Origin: Adiantum capillus-veneris
Taxonomy: Eukaryota; Streptophyta; Polypodiopsida; Polypodiales; Pteridaceae
DNA: 64,000 nucleotides
Direction of reading: 5' to 3'
Assembly: GCA_014529385.2 (NCBI GenBank)
Contig: CM043943.1
Location: 152,591,592 to 152,655,591, forward strand
Shown: positions 34,633-46,378 of the stretch, piece by piece
Layout: each line of letters starts with the position of its first letter
How positions within the stretch are numbered: the stretch's first letter is position 1
The notes under the pieces: generated by a model
The model's database searches: none
What the model saw: the letters and a program-made list of their open reading frames with translations, nothing else
What the model was told of the DNA's origin: nothing
Position numbers and translations under genes: made by a program

Positions 34633-35904
34633 ATGGCAGCCACAAAATCACCGCCAGCAAAGAAGAAGAGGATAACAATAAATGACTATTTAGAAGAAGT
34701 GGAGCCATTTGTCATCCCAGAAGGAACCCTGAAGCCAACCAACACATGGATTCAGGATGATTTGCTAGAGTCCAATGACTTGAAGATCTACCAAGGCGTG
34801 TTCAAAGGTCCTGAAGGAAATGCAGTAGAGATACCCATGATATCACGGGAGCTCAATGAGTTTGTTAGAAGAAAGATGGGAGATTACCTAGAGAAGATAG
34901 ATCTCCATAACTACTTTGAAGCTTTGCCAACGGGGATTGACATCAAAAGAGTGTGGGAATTTGTAACCACTATCAAAGAAGATGGAGTGGCCAGAGTCCC
35001 TGATCTGCAGGGCAAGCTAGATACCATGATTGTCATCACGGAAAGGGTGGTGGCAGCCGCACTAGACATCTCCAACAAGGGAGATAGTGTGACCAAGAGA
35101 AGAGATGAAGTCAAGGTGTACTCCGAAAAGAAGAACAACTATACTTTTGAAGATATTGCAAACCCTAAAGTGGTTGTCATGAGCCAACTCTACAACCAGT
35201 ACTTCCACATGTGTACAAAACGGCCACAAAAGTACAGAATGCCGCCTGGAGCCATTGCTACCACCTTCACTTGGGCAATGGAAAAGAGCAAGCCAAAGGT
35301 GATCAATTATGCTGCTTACATCCATGACAACCTAGTGAAGATGGGCAACAAAAATCCCACCTACATTGTACCTGGTGATCTAATAACAAAAGTGGTTTAT
35401 GGAGCATTGCACGCCAAAGTAAACTGGCATGAACCTCCATCACAGAATGATTGGATAAAGCTAAAGAAAGACAAGGAGGAAGAACTGCCCAAGGCACCCA
35501 GAGTAGCCACATGGTTGAAGCGCCGGTTAGAGACCGTGCTAGAAGAGCTACCAGAGTCGAAGAAGGGAAAGAAGGAAAGTTTACGAGTGCCGATCAAGGA
35601 GACTAAGTCACAGAAAGCGGCACGGCTAGAAAGATTAATGAAAAGCTTCAGAGCCGAAAGAGCACTCAAGGGGGATTTGAACGAGCTGTGGAAGCCATCA
35701 CTAGAAGCCATGTCGGGATCGTCTCGAAGGGTGCACAGAGATCGGTTTGAAGACTACATCAAAAACTTTGAGATCCTAGATGCTATGACAGAGAATATCC
35801 CTAATGTCCTTTTTACAGAAGAAGAAGTGGATGAAGTACGACTGCAGCCTGCTGGAAGAGCAGGAAGGCCAAGAAAGGGAGAGAAAGACCAAGGCGGACC
35901 GTGA
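34633..35904 (+). CDS. Accessory ORF of the giant Gypsy element, N-terminal part (unknown function)
   Basis: 423 codons from the first ATG (34,633; an upstream GTG in frame is unlikely in a plant). The N-terminus is basic (KSPPAKKKRITINDYLEEVE). A globular region follows (about residues 30-250, with IPMISRELNEFVRRKMGDYL and YNQYFHMCTKRPQKYRMPPG), then a Lys/Glu-rich segment. No protease, polymerase, membrane or signal sequence is visible, so it is not an envelope protein. The globular part faintly recalls the 'putative plant transposon protein' domain found in plant Gypsy derivatives. It ends by frameshift at 35,850-35,900, where the next frame carries on the same text. Confidence 0.5.
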   Translation: MAATKSPPAKKKRITINDYLEEVEPFVIPEGTLKPTNTWIQDDLLESNDLKIYQGVFKGPEGNAVEIPMISRELNEFVRRKMGDYLEKIDLHNYFEALPTGIDIKRVWEFVTTIKEDGVARVPDLQGKLDTMIVITERVVAAALDISNKGDSVTKRRDEVKVYSEKKNNYTFEDIANPKVVVMSQLYNQYFHMCTKRPQKYRMPPGAIATTFTWAMEKSKPKVINYAAYIHDNLVKMGNKNPTYIVPGDLITKVVYGALHAKVNWHEPPSQNDWIKLKKDKEEELPKAPRVATWLKRRLETVLEELPESKKGKKESLRVPIKETKSQKAARLERLMKSFRAERALKGDLNELWKPSLEAMSGSSRRVHRDRFEDYIKNFEILDAMTENIPNVLFTEEEVDEVRLQPAGRAGRPRKGEKDQGGP

Positions 35905-37264
35905 TTTCAAGAAGAAACCAACAACTCCATCATCAAGCAGGGAGTTCAACCCACCGCCATCACCACCTCCTCTTAGCCCTCCACAAACCCGACAAAAGGA
36001 AGAGCTGGACACATCTGATGATCAAGAAGACTCCAAGCAAGTGAAGACCAAAGGGGAAGAGCAAAAAGAAGAAGCTAAGCCCAAAGATGAGCAGCCAAAG
36101 CCTGAGGAAAGAAATTTTAGCACATTTCTTGATCTACTAGCTGGAGGGTACTCTCGAGAAGAGGCAGCTACGATAGCCTTTGAGTTCACTAGCACAAGGC
36201 CCACGAAACAAATGCAGAGCCTGCGGTTAGTGGAACTGAAAGAGATGGCCACTGATATAGTGGACCTACAGCCACCGACCAATGACTGGGATGTGGTGAT
36301 GCACAAGCTAACCGGGCTCAGAGCAAAATTCTTGACCATGGAGAGTGAGATTGCTAATCTCAAAACCATTGAAGTTCAGATCAAGGCTGAAATAGACACA
36401 CTACAAAAACAAAGCCAAGAGCATATGGAGAAACAAACAGAGCTGCAAGCCAGTCTAGCCACGACATTACAAAGATGCCAGGAGATGGAACGAGAAAATC
36501 AAGCAGCAGATCAAAGACTTCAAAGAGCTGAAGAAGAATACAGGAAAATCAGCAAGTCATTGATAGATGCAGAGAGAGAAAGGGACAACCAGACTCTACA
36601 ACTTGCTGAAGAGTCCAAAGAAGTGGAAGCCCTGAAGAATGCCAAAGAAAAGGTAGAGATAGAGCATGGAGCAAGCCAGGAATGAGGTAATAGAGCTTAA
36701 ATATCATATTAAAGTCAAAGAACAAACCATCCAAAGGCTACGGGCATCTCCTGCCAGAGTCAGAGCTACTAGCTCGACTGGCACCACTTCCGAGAATGAG
36801 CATTATGAAGAACAAATGAAGGAGATACAAAAGGAGTTGACACTTGAGAAGTGGAAAAGGCTGATGCTGGCCGAGGGGTCATTGGTGATGCAAAATCGCC
36901 CAGAAGACAAAAATCAGGCCATGAAGAATGAGCTAGAAGCCATCGAGAGAAAGCTTGAGGAGGCAGAAAAGATAAATGTAGATCTAAACGACCTCCTAGT
37001 AAGCATGGGAGAGCAAGCCGAAGAGGAAAAGAAGACACTTCAGTAGCAAATAGAAGAGCTGAGAGGCTAGCAGCAAACAGAAGAGCAGCAGTTTAGCACT
37101 GGGCCAGCAGCCATGGAGGAAATTGACATAGAAAATGTGTCAGATCCTGTGGACACCAATTTTCAAGAGGACATCCTGGTAGTACCCTCACAAGAGCCAC
37201 AAGATCTGACACAAGGAGAAGAAGAGAAGATGCAAAAGGCCATAGAAGCCGCAGTCAAAGACAC
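35804..37264 (+). pseudogene. Accessory ORF, coiled-coil part
   Basis: Continues the preceding ORF in another frame from about 35,870: a Pro-rich linker (PPPSPPPLSPP), an acidic stretch, then FSTFLDLLAGGYSREEAATI. A long heptad-rich coiled coil follows (about 36,290-36,685, MESEIANLKTIEVQIKAEID). At 36,683 a stop is passed by a third, overlapping frame (36,666-37,046; ELTLEKWKRLMLAEG). Stops at 37,044 and 37,068 precede an acidic end at 37,262. Long coiled coils suggest a self-assembling structural protein. The left copy (12,906-14,246) shows the same layout. Confidence 0.55.
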
Positions 37265-38083
37265 AGCCTAAAACTAAATTGGAGTGGGAGCAGAGGGTGT
37301 TTAAGTCAATGAATATTCAAAAGATAGATGCCAGTAACCTTCGGCGTGAATGGCTACAGCCCTCTCTCCCATATCCTCTGCTAAAATATGAAGCTGCCAC
37401 AATCAAAAAACGAATAAAAGAGGAGCCAAAAATGCCATTGTACAAAGCAGATATCTCCAAACCTAAAGGAGTGAAGCTGATAGTGGACTCTCAGCCTAGG
37501 TGGAGAAAGGCATGGCTGACAAAGTATCCTCAATATCTAATCCATTTGGTATAGGCACCTAAAGTGATCCAAGATAACCTCAGTTTTTGCCCTCTACCAA
37601 GGATGAGGACATGGAAAGCCCATGAGTTGTTGCAAAGAAGCCAACCTACTTGGCTAAATTACCCGAAGCTGCCAGGCTCGAAGGCAGGAGAGAGAATAAG
37701 TGAGCAATACATGGTGAAAACCCTAACGGGCGCCATCAAATTGTTCACCGACTCGCCTGACCTATCTTGCATCATGATGAGAAAGATTTGTAAAACCATT
37801 TTGGCAGTCTTACAAACATTCAAACTAGGCCAGGTGACAGACAATATCTTCTTCTTTCAAGATACATACAGATGTGCATATGATTTGTCTGGTCAGCCTT
37901 CTCACAAGGTGATACATGCATTGTATCAAAGCATTATGTTTTTGCCATCTTATCACCTTTAGATCTTTGAAGAAGCCTTCTACACCGGCTTCTTCACAAT
38001 CAACATAGACATATTCGGCCCGACGCTACTGGCTCAACATGCAAAATATGAGTCACTTCTCAAGATGAGAGAAAGCCTACATT
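37247..38083 (+). pseudogene. Accessory ORF, C-terminal globular part
   Basis: The reading frame enters at about 37,255 and overlaps the end of the coiled-coil frame by tens of bases, as in the left copy. Segments include EWLQPSLPYPLLKYEAAT, PLYKADISKPKGVKLIVDSQ and PTWLNYPKLPGSKAGERISE, ending in a Phe-rich tail (EEAFYTGFFTINIDIFGP). A TAG at 37,552 and another at 37,960 interrupt it; the left copy is open at the first site (CGGGTAGAG), so the fuller text survives there. No family recognised. Confidence 0.5.
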
Positions 38084-38120
38084 GAAAAAGCAGCTCAACA
38101 ACCATGTCGGGGACGACATG

Positions 38121-38143
38121 AACAAGGAGGGGGGGAGTGTTAG
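38121..38143 (+). promoter_or_regulatory. Polypurine tract and truncated 3' LTR start
   Basis: AACAAGGAGGGGGGGAG followed by TGTTAG, the first six bases of the LTR (15,113). From 38,144 the sequence is TIR-transposon Y, so the 3' LTR is lost at this junction. Confidence 0.75.
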
Positions 38144-38870
38144 GCATGGTGACATCTCAAGGGAAAAGGTGAGAAAAAATTTGGGGTTATATTTGTCATT
38201 GCCAATTAAGGCCAACATTTACTTGAAAATATTCTTATCTCAAAGCAAGGATTAAAAGAAAATGGGTATGCAACTCAGCTCTTGCTAAAGCAAAGAAAAA
38301 AAATCCTCCAACCCAGTCAACTTCAGCTCTGCCAATGCAAGCTTGTAGATTAAACAAAACCTTATCTGGGATAGTTGTGCTTGTCTTGAGGGAAATTCTA
38401 ATCCTTATAGATGAATTGGGAGATTTCAACTTCTTTACAAGTGTGGTATAATGATATGGTACCTGGTTGTTGCATATGTGCAACATTGCAAGAGGGGCTA
38501 TCAATGAAAGAGAGACTATTGAATCAGCCTAAGAGAAGGGTTGTGGAGACAGGTGGTTGGCTTTACACTGTAGTTGCTTGGACATGGCATGAATAGCTTC
38601 AAGGCTCATTGTTTTATCTTGGAAATGACGAGTATCTTGATGAGTTTGGAGGAGAATGATATTACTACAATAATATGTGGTGCTATGGATATTAGAGAAG
38701 CGAGGGTGGTGCAGCTACATAGAGGGTAGGTGGAGAAAACTATTTTAATAGGGTTTGTGTGGTAAGTAGTGGGTATACAATGTTTGATTTTTTTAGTAAT
38801 TAATTAAGCTGGTTGTGTATCATTTGTTGTGTGTGAGCTACACATAGTCTTGATTTTTTCAATGCTACTT
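38144..38870 (+). mobile_element. TIR transposon copy A, 'Y' segment part 1
   Basis: Reverse-complement match to about 56,200-56,956. Landmarks are GCATGGTGACATCTC.AGGG (38,144 / 56,945), GAATTGGGAGATTTCAAC (38,413), TGGTACCTGGTTGTTGCATA-like (38,458) and TACTACAATAATATGTGGTG (38,662). It shows the same sequence that the Gypsy tandem and the LARD interrupted. Short open stretches are not conserved between copies. Confidence 0.75.
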
Positions 38871-39824
38871 TGTTGGAGGCTTGCCATAGCATAGGCAATC
38901 TCCCACAAAATCTATCAATCCGGAGAGAGAGAGCATGACCCGGCTAGGGCTTGGAGGCATCACACAAAGAATGTGCGAGAGCGTCATCGGATGCAAAGAT
39001 TGAGAGGATTCAAGAGCGTGCATTTTCCAATGCAAATAGAAATCATCCCAAATCAACTAATGCTAATCGCACATCAAGCATCAATTCAAGCAATCATCTA
39101 CACACATCAAGCAATGAAGTGAAACACAATAATCTTGGAATCTCTCAAGAACAACTCTAATTACATGCATTGACGATTAAGCACACAAGATTGCATTCAA
39201 GTAGGCCACCCCAACCATGCCAATCATGGTGTCCAAATCAAGTCACACATAATCAAATTAAGTTCAAGGCTTCTTAAACCTACACATACACAAATACACC
39301 ATTAGAGGAAAACTCTAATCCCTCAATCACAAGTACGCCCACTCCGCTTAATCGAGAGAGTTAGATAAGGACTCCACTAATCGGAGTAGCTTAGCATAAG
39401 TAAGAGTTAGATTAGAGAAGATCAACACTTCAAAACAATGAAGGAAAGTAGATAAACATGATTGACAACATAATGAAGACTAGATTAATTAAAAGAGGAT
39501 TACACTAATTACATGTGATTAGCACTAGCCTTCTAAGCATGGGCATTAAGCTCAAAGGCTAGGCCATCAAGACCTCCTCTAGGGAGAGAGTTCTCAAAAG
39601 GACCACTCAAGAATGACCTCTCATTAAGCATAGGGCTCTTTTATAGCTTTGGGCATCAAACCCTTCAACTATGGGATAAAGTGAGCTCTCTAGCCTAGAC
39701 TCATACAACTTTGGAACTCCTAAATGAGCCCAAGCCCTATACAATGAAAAGTAAATATTGTGCACTATGTCACATCCACAACTTGGTGCATAAATGGTGT
39801 AGCCTGTGTTAGCCGCTGCTAACA
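38871..39824 (-). repeat. 3' LTR of the LARD (954 bp)
   Basis: Plus strand begins TGTTGGAGGCTTGCC and ends CCGCTGCTAACA. It matches 45,425-46,378 nearly base for base with the same length. Confidence 0.95.
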
Positions 39825-41379
39825 TTCCCCCCTTCCTAATTTGGTGCACGTCCTCGTGTGCCGGTGAAGAAAAACACGGTGACATAGTAGAAAGCAAGTC
39901 CATGGAAGAAATGTTGAGCTGCAAAACATAAGAACAAGTAATGAGCATCAAAGGCCACCAAGATTGAACAAAACATGAAGCATAAATGAACAATCATGAA
40001 AAGTGATTTTTTGCTTCTAAAAGATGGGTCAATCATAGTCAAAAACTAGACAAGATAAAGCAAAAAAGATACTCAAACTATTGTGAAGATTAAACCATTT
40101 GAAATTTCAGTTTTATGCATGAAACACAAGCAATCAATTATGACCCTAGGCTAATGAAAGTTCATAAACCTACTAGCCTAAAAACTATGTGAAAAATTTT
40201 AATAAATCATTCAAGTCTATCATGTCTATGGGCTATAAAAAAGCTCCTAATCTATTAGTACATTGTCAAAGTTTTTTGAAGCTCATGGAAGTTTTTATTT
40301 AGTCATTCATTGAAAAATTAAAGCACAATCACAAGGCTACCACCCCAAGGCAAGTCTAGGTGCAACTCTCAGCTCCTTGAACCCTCAAGAAGGTGTTCCA
40401 AAAGCCTACTAGCTTACCAAGGCGACAGCTAACCCCTATCAGCCCAGGGTATTGGTTTAGGGTCTTGACCAAGCGAGCCAAGGTGATTCCCCTCTCCTAC
40501 CAAGTGCCAATAAGGCGCTAGGCCTCACTCAGACACAACATAACATAGAGTTTTTATTTTCATGTGCCTTAGTAGCATTTTTGCTACTTTTTTGGACACT
40601 TCTTTGCTTCATGGTTCATTTTTTAGCACATTTTTATTGCTTCCTTTATGAGAACTAGTGGCAATTGGACTAAAAAAGACTAAAGCCTAATCATAGCCTT
40701 AGGTCATGACAAAAATGAGTGGAATATTACGACTATCACTAAGAATCTAGGACTAGCAAGAAATGAACCTACATTAACCTAAGGTCAAGGCTAATTACCT
40801 ATGATTTACACTCATAAAACCTATTTTTTGATGAGTTTAATTTTCACAAAGAAAAGTGTTGAAACTTTAAATTGCCTAGTCTTTCTAACATGAAAAAACC
40901 ATAGCTTAGAAGCAACATTTCACTTAAACCAAGCAAGAGAATGGAGAGATGAACAAAGAGAAAAATCATGGAAGGATTACACCTATTCATGCTCTTTGAG
41001 CATCCTTTGTGTAGAGAAGCCTCTTGATCTTTTTTTATTTGCAAAAGAAGTTTTTTTGAAGCTAAGTGTAAACACAAGCTCTAAAAGCCAATTATTGAAA
41101 ACCAAAAACACACAAAAAACATTAATGAAAACCTACAGCTAGGATCTTGCATACCCGAATTTGCCAAAGGGAAAAAACCCAAGGGAACAAAAATGCCTTT
41201 GGTTATGCACATGATGCTCTAAAGTACTAGCAAATTTTTGCATACATATCAACCGTGAGAGATAAAATGAGCTTCTACATAAGCAAATAGTGCAATTTCA
41301 ACCATCTCTCATGCATGATTCAAAGTTGACTAGTTTTTAGCTCACTTGAAGTATGGAATTTAAAACAAGCCAAGAGCTA

Positions 41380-42260
41380 AAACATAATGCAACTTTGATG
41401 AAATGAAGTGGCTCTCGACAGCCAAATTTTACAATTTAAAGCTTTCCAAAAAGTTGACTAACAACTAGCTCAATAAATTTTACAATTTTAGAGCATATTC
41501 TATGAGCTAGAGATGACTACAACTTAATGAAATGAAAATGAATGGCTCTTTACTAGCCAAAGTATGTACTTGAAAGCTCAAAAGTTGGCTAAACACTAGC
41601 TCAAATGAAAAAAATTGCATTTTTAGACCAAGCTATGAGCTAGCATTACAACTTTAATCCACACATTTGGAATGGCTCTAATTAGCCAAATTTTGCAATA
41701 ATGCAATGATGACCCCTTCTTGGATCAATGAAATCACACACCTGCCACAACCCTTCAAAATGAAGCTCAAATGTTAGTGCATGAAAGAATTTTTCAATCA
41801 ATACAAGCACTAAAGAAAAAATCATAAGCCCAAAATTTTCACGCTCTCTCATGATCATTCAAGAAGCTCAAGTTTTAGTGCTATGTAGGGGTTTTTCATT
41901 TAAAGCAAGCACTAAAACTGCACACTCAATGCCAAACTCAAATCATTAGTGCTTCTTAAGCATTTGAACATTTCAAAAAAGCACTAAAAGCGTGCTCAAT
42001 CACAAGCCCCCAAAAGTTTAATGCTCACTTTTGGCCATCAAACAAGCTTCATTTTAGTGCTTTCCAATGATTTTTTATGTTCAAGCACCAAATTGTACAA
42101 GTAATGTTAAGTTTTAGCACAAAGTCCCCACCAAGCAATCACAACTCATCATTTAGTGCAACTCTCACATGAAGCACATATGCCTGCTAAAAATGAAATT
42201 TTTTCCTTTTAGTGCAAAAATTCAATCAACATAAGCACTAAAAATTCATTCTCAATCACA
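41380..42260. repeat. Two eroded tandem-repeat fields in the LARD interior
   Basis: 41,390-41,700 holds three ~128-bp units sharing ACAACTT.A...AAATG and AATGGCTCT...TAGCCAAA. 41,760-42,250 holds about five ~100-bp units sharing TTTTAGTGC and CAAGCACTAAA. Non-coding and diverged. Confidence 0.6.
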
Positions 42261-42719
42261 ATCTCAACATTATGAATGCCTTCCATGCACAAAATATCCA
42301 TCAATCATCAGAATGGATGGCACACAATCGATGATTATATGTTTGCTCGTACATATCATACATGGCATACATAGGAAAGGGAGACAAAGAGCATATGATG
42401 ACATAAATTTTATCTTTGCAAAGGCAATTCGCCCAGATTTTGTATCATTGAGTACACTGTTCTCGAAGAGCTCCAATTAGTGCATAAAAGCATTTGGCAT
42501 TCATAATATGTACTAAATGAGTCATAAGCATCGACAATCTAGTGCAATTCATGAAGTAAACCACAATCCATGACACAACTTATGCACCAACATGCTCTCA
42601 TGCATCAAGTTTTTACATATGAAGTGAGAGCGGTGTCACTTAATGAACACATACAGATAAGCATTTCCCACCGTGATCGCCAGATCACCCTATCATAAAA
42701 ATTTTCCAAAGCCTTTTGT

Positions 42720-43780
42720 AGTTTTCATGGGAAAGAGGAGATGATCTCGTGGGAATCGTCTCCATGGAATATTTCATTGATTATCTTATTTCCTCACTGC
42801 AGACATTGAGCAGGTTGAGTGCGGATGAGAGAGGGTGTGAGTTGAAGATCTCAAAAGAGAGCTCGCCGAGCTGCCGACTCTCGACTTTGACAGACCTGAG
42901 AGAGATGCGGCTTGAATCTGGATGCACAGATTGTGTGTGTGAGTGGTCGTGTTTGTGGGCGAGCGCAGAGCTGCGGCCAGTGGGTTCCATTGCTTGCAGG
43001 CATGTGTGTGTGACTGTGTTTGTGTGAGTGTGATGGCGAGTCCAGGGACTGGTTACGGGGAAAGGGTGGCAGCGAGAGCACTGAGCGGTGTGGGTTCAAT
43101 AGGCAGCGCCAAGCAAGTGGTTGGGGCGGGAGAGAGCAAAATGGGTGGGTCAACGAGCTGTGGCTCAGCAAGTTTGTAGCAAAAAACAAGGGCATCAAGG
43201 CAGGCGGGCCCCGTGAGCTCAATGTGCAAACATTGTCACAAGGAGAATCCGCTTAGTCAGAGGGCATCCACAGAGATTGCGAGCTACGATCAGCGCATGG
43301 GGTGTGCTACAGCTTGAATGGATCGATACCTTGATCGTCTGTGCCACTAGGCATGGAAATTGAAATCCCGCATCCATAGGAGATGATGAGTGAGCTCGTG
43401 TGTGTGCGGCAGAAAACGCCAAGCCAAGCAAGTGGGTGGGGTCGGCTCCGAGTCAACAGCGATTCAGCAAGTGGATGATTAGATCCGAATTTCGAGAAAG
43501 TGTGTGTGTATGTGTGTTGAGACGACCTGCAGTAGGTTCCAGCCCTGCATTCATTAGCGGAACAACACGAAGAGTGTGAGTGTGTCGAAAACGCCAATCC
43601 TGGCCAGGCAACTTGTAGCTTGGTTGGACTGTAGTGCATGCGACCCCGAAATCAGGTGTGTGCAATCGAGAGCTAATAGGTTCACGTGGGCATTCAATAC
43701 GAAAATGGGTGTGTGTGTGGTGAATTTGGGGCTTGTTCCCGCTGTAGGCCATAGGCAGTTAGGTGGACATTCTTATTGAA
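42720..43780. other. GC-rich, TG-rich block in the LARD interior
   Basis: About 1 kb of markedly higher G+C than the rest of the element. Repeated phrases are GCCAAGCAAGTGG..GGGG (43,110 and 43,420), GGTTCCA..(C/T)TGCA (42,984 and 43,536) and many GTGTGTG runs. Short ORFs exist on both strands but overlap and look unconstrained. Possibly acquired foreign sequence; not identified. Confidence 0.5.
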
Positions 43781-45396
43781 TGCACAAATAGTTTCTATGC
43801 TTAACACCATCATTGATAAAATTTGATCACATAATTTCATGTTCACGACAATGAGACCTCCCACATCAAAGATTCGTAAAAAACAAGTGAATATTCTCAT
43901 CAAAAATCATACGGTTATTCACTAGTACAAGTAATTAGCTTTGCACCAAAATTTTGTATATATCGACATGTAGCCTATCATTCTCCATTTCAATTGAAAA
44001 TTGCAATTCAAATTTCGAAATCGAATCAATCTATAATCAATTGGGAGATTCCCTCATGGTTGATTAATGGGCAATTTTTCTTTCAACTGCCACTTCAATC
44101 CAACTTATCAATCATTGCAACTCGCATTACTCATATCACTATCCATAATTATGCATACCAATTTGGTACAAAACATTGGTCAATTCAAACCCGGTTTTTA
44201 ATCATCGCAAAATTAATTGCTCGCCTTTGATTTCTCTAATCATCCAAACCCTGTCGGATTTGTCATTTTTGGATTCTATGGCTACACACATGTGATTATG
44301 GCACCTCCAAATGCACAAATCACCGAAATTCTTACCATATCCAATCAAATTAGCATACATGACAATGGTAAAATGTAAAATCATTTTCAATTGTGTATCA
44401 ATCGAATCATCAATTATACACATAGAACACCAACCATTTTAGGTCTTTTCATCATCACAAACGCCAACCAAGGCCAATCATTCATCTTCAATTTGGACTT
44501 TGAATGCCATTGAGTAGGCACACACACCCAAATTTAAGCCGTCGATTTGTGCAAAAATTTCATTAAACACTCATTGCATTCCATCAATTGCACACTTGAT
44601 CACACATACATGAGTATATACATGCTAAATTAACTCAATTTAATAAAAAATTGATCAAATTTTAACTCAATTTAGCATTGCACACACACAAAAATTAGGT
44701 GCACAATTCCAATTTTTTTTGCTCAATTAGCAACGAAATTAGGCCAATTCTTAATGCTTGCATACACATTTATTGCACAATCATCAATCTACAAGCATTT
44801 AGGCATCCTATTTGATTACAATTTCATTCCAATTTCATCAAATTAGGCATAAATTCCATCAATTAGGCACACACACCTAATTTTAGCAATGATTTAGCAA
44901 CTCAATGGGATCAACTTAATCAATCAAAAATTGAACGGAGTAGGTCAATCCACTTACAATTGATTGTATCCAAGCTAATCCTTGCTCCATGCGACGATTC
45001 CATCATGCACACACATGCGTGCAACTCCGATTCGGTCCAAAATTGATCAAAAAATTGACCAAAATCAACACTCAATCACATGATTAGGCATAGATTAGAG
45101 CAATTAAGAGTGATGATCCTCCTCAATTAAGGGGATTTAGTATACATTCCAAATCAAAATTAGTGGTTAGGTTAGCACAATTAGCATGAAATTAGCATGG
45201 ATGGGATGCAAAATTAGTGAAGGTTAATGAAAAATTAGCAAAATCAAAAGAGAATTTAGGGGTTTTTGGGGTGAAATGACTCTATACACATCCAATTAAA
45301 CCTAATTACACTACACACAAATCAAATCCTACCTAATTACAAGAAATCGGTAATCAAATTACTCTTATCTTTTGCAACCTCAACTCCACTAGCGTA

Positions 45397-45424
45397 GGCA
45401 ACCCGTCCCCGGCAACGGCACCAA
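45397..45424 (-). promoter_or_regulatory. Primer-binding site of the LARD
   Basis: Minus strand TTGGTGCCGTTGCCGGGGAC directly after the LTR end GCCTCCAACA. This is the common plant Athila/Tat-type primer site. Confidence 0.85.
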
Positions 45425-46378
45425 TGTTGGAGGCTCGCCATAGCATAGGCAATCTCCCACAAAATCTATCAATCCGGAGAGAGAGAGCATGACCCGGCTA
45501 GGGCTTAGAGGCATCACACAAAGAATGTGCGAGAGCGTCATCGGATGCAAAGATTGAGAGGATTCAAGAGCGTGCATCCTCCAATGCAAATAGAAATCAT
45601 CCCAAATCAACTAATGCTAATCGCATATCAAGCATCAATTCAAGCAATCATCTACACACATCAAGCAACGAAGTGAAACACACTAATCTTGGAATCTCTC
45701 AAGCACAACTCTAATTACATGCATTGACGATTAAGCACACAAGATTGCATTCAAGTAGGCCACCCCAACCATGCCAATCATGGTGTCGAAATCAAGTCAC
45801 ACATAATCAAATGAAGCTCAAGGCTTCTTAAACCTACATATACACAAACACACCATTAGAGGAAAACTCTAATCCCTCAATCACAAGTACGTCCACTTCG
45901 CTTAATCGAGAGAGTTAGATAAGGACTCCACTAATCGGAGTAGCTTAGCATAAGTAAGAGTTAGATTAGAGAAGATCAACACTTCAAAACAATGAAGGAA
46001 AGTAGATAAACATGATTGACAACATAATGAAGTCTAGATTAATTAAGAGAGGATTACACTAATTACATGTGATTAGCACTAGCCTTCTAAGCATGGGCAT
46101 TAAGCTCAAAGGCTAGGCCATCAAGACCTCCTCTAGGGAGAGAGTTCTCAAAAGGACCACTCAAGAATGACCTCTCATTAAGCATAGGGCTCTTGTATAG
46201 CTTTGGGCCTCAAACCCTTCAACTATGGGATAAAGTGAGCTCTCTAGCCTAGACTCATACAACTTTGGAACTCCTAGATGAGTCCAAGCCCTATACAATG
46301 AGAAGTAAATAATGTGCACTATGGCACATCCACAACTTGGTGCATAAATGGTGTAGCCTGTGTTAGCCGCTGCTAACA
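45425..46378 (-). repeat. 5' LTR of the LARD (954 bp)
   Basis: Same length and sequence as 38,871-39,824 apart from scattered substitutions (for example GGCTTGCC against GGCTCGCC at the start). Confidence 0.95.

Larger units (their letters stand above)
12906..38143 (+). mobile_element. Giant Ty3/Gypsy retrotransposon, tandem remains (3' part + LTR + nearly whole second copy)
   Basis: The order is: 3' internal segment (12,906-15,112), LTR (15,113-16,011), primer site, leader, gag, protease, RT, RNase H, integrase, long non-coding segment, accessory ORFs, polypurine tract (38,121-38,137) and the first 6 nt of a 3' LTR. The segment 35,933-38,137 repeats 12,906-15,112 almost base for base, so one LTR is shared by two tandem copies, the left one truncated at its 5' side. 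Without the nested Copia insertion, the second copy is about 17 kb. The primer site type and missing chromodomain suggest the Athila/Tat side of Gypsy. It is dead: stops, frameshifts and a broken integrase. Alternatively, 32,030-38,143 could be a second element joined to the pol element. Confidence 0.65.
38871..46378 (-). mobile_element. LARD: coding-free LTR retrotransposon with perfect target duplication
   Basis: Two 954-bp LTRs flank a 5.6-kb internal region. TACTT occurs directly before 38,871 and directly after 46,378. On the minus strand the primer site TTGGTGCCGTTGCCGGGGAC follows the 5' LTR (45,425-46,378), and the purine tract AGGAAGGGGGGAA precedes the 3' LTR (38,871-39,824). No gag or pol motif exists in any frame of the interior, which is AT-rich with two local tandem-repeat fields and a GC-rich block. 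It depends on another element's proteins; its primer site fits an Athila/Tat-type helper. Confidence 0.9.

Noticed and set aside
34633-38083. Accessory ORFs considered as a retroviral envelope
   Set aside because: No signal peptide, transmembrane segment or fusion-type region is seen; the text is hydrophilic and coiled-coil.
38235-38596. Short ORFs in the Y segment considered as host exons
   Set aside because: Not conserved in frame between TIR copies A, B and C.
43020-43256. ORF in the GC-rich LARD block considered as a gene
   Set aside because: Overlapping ORFs exist on both strands with no motif or consistent start.
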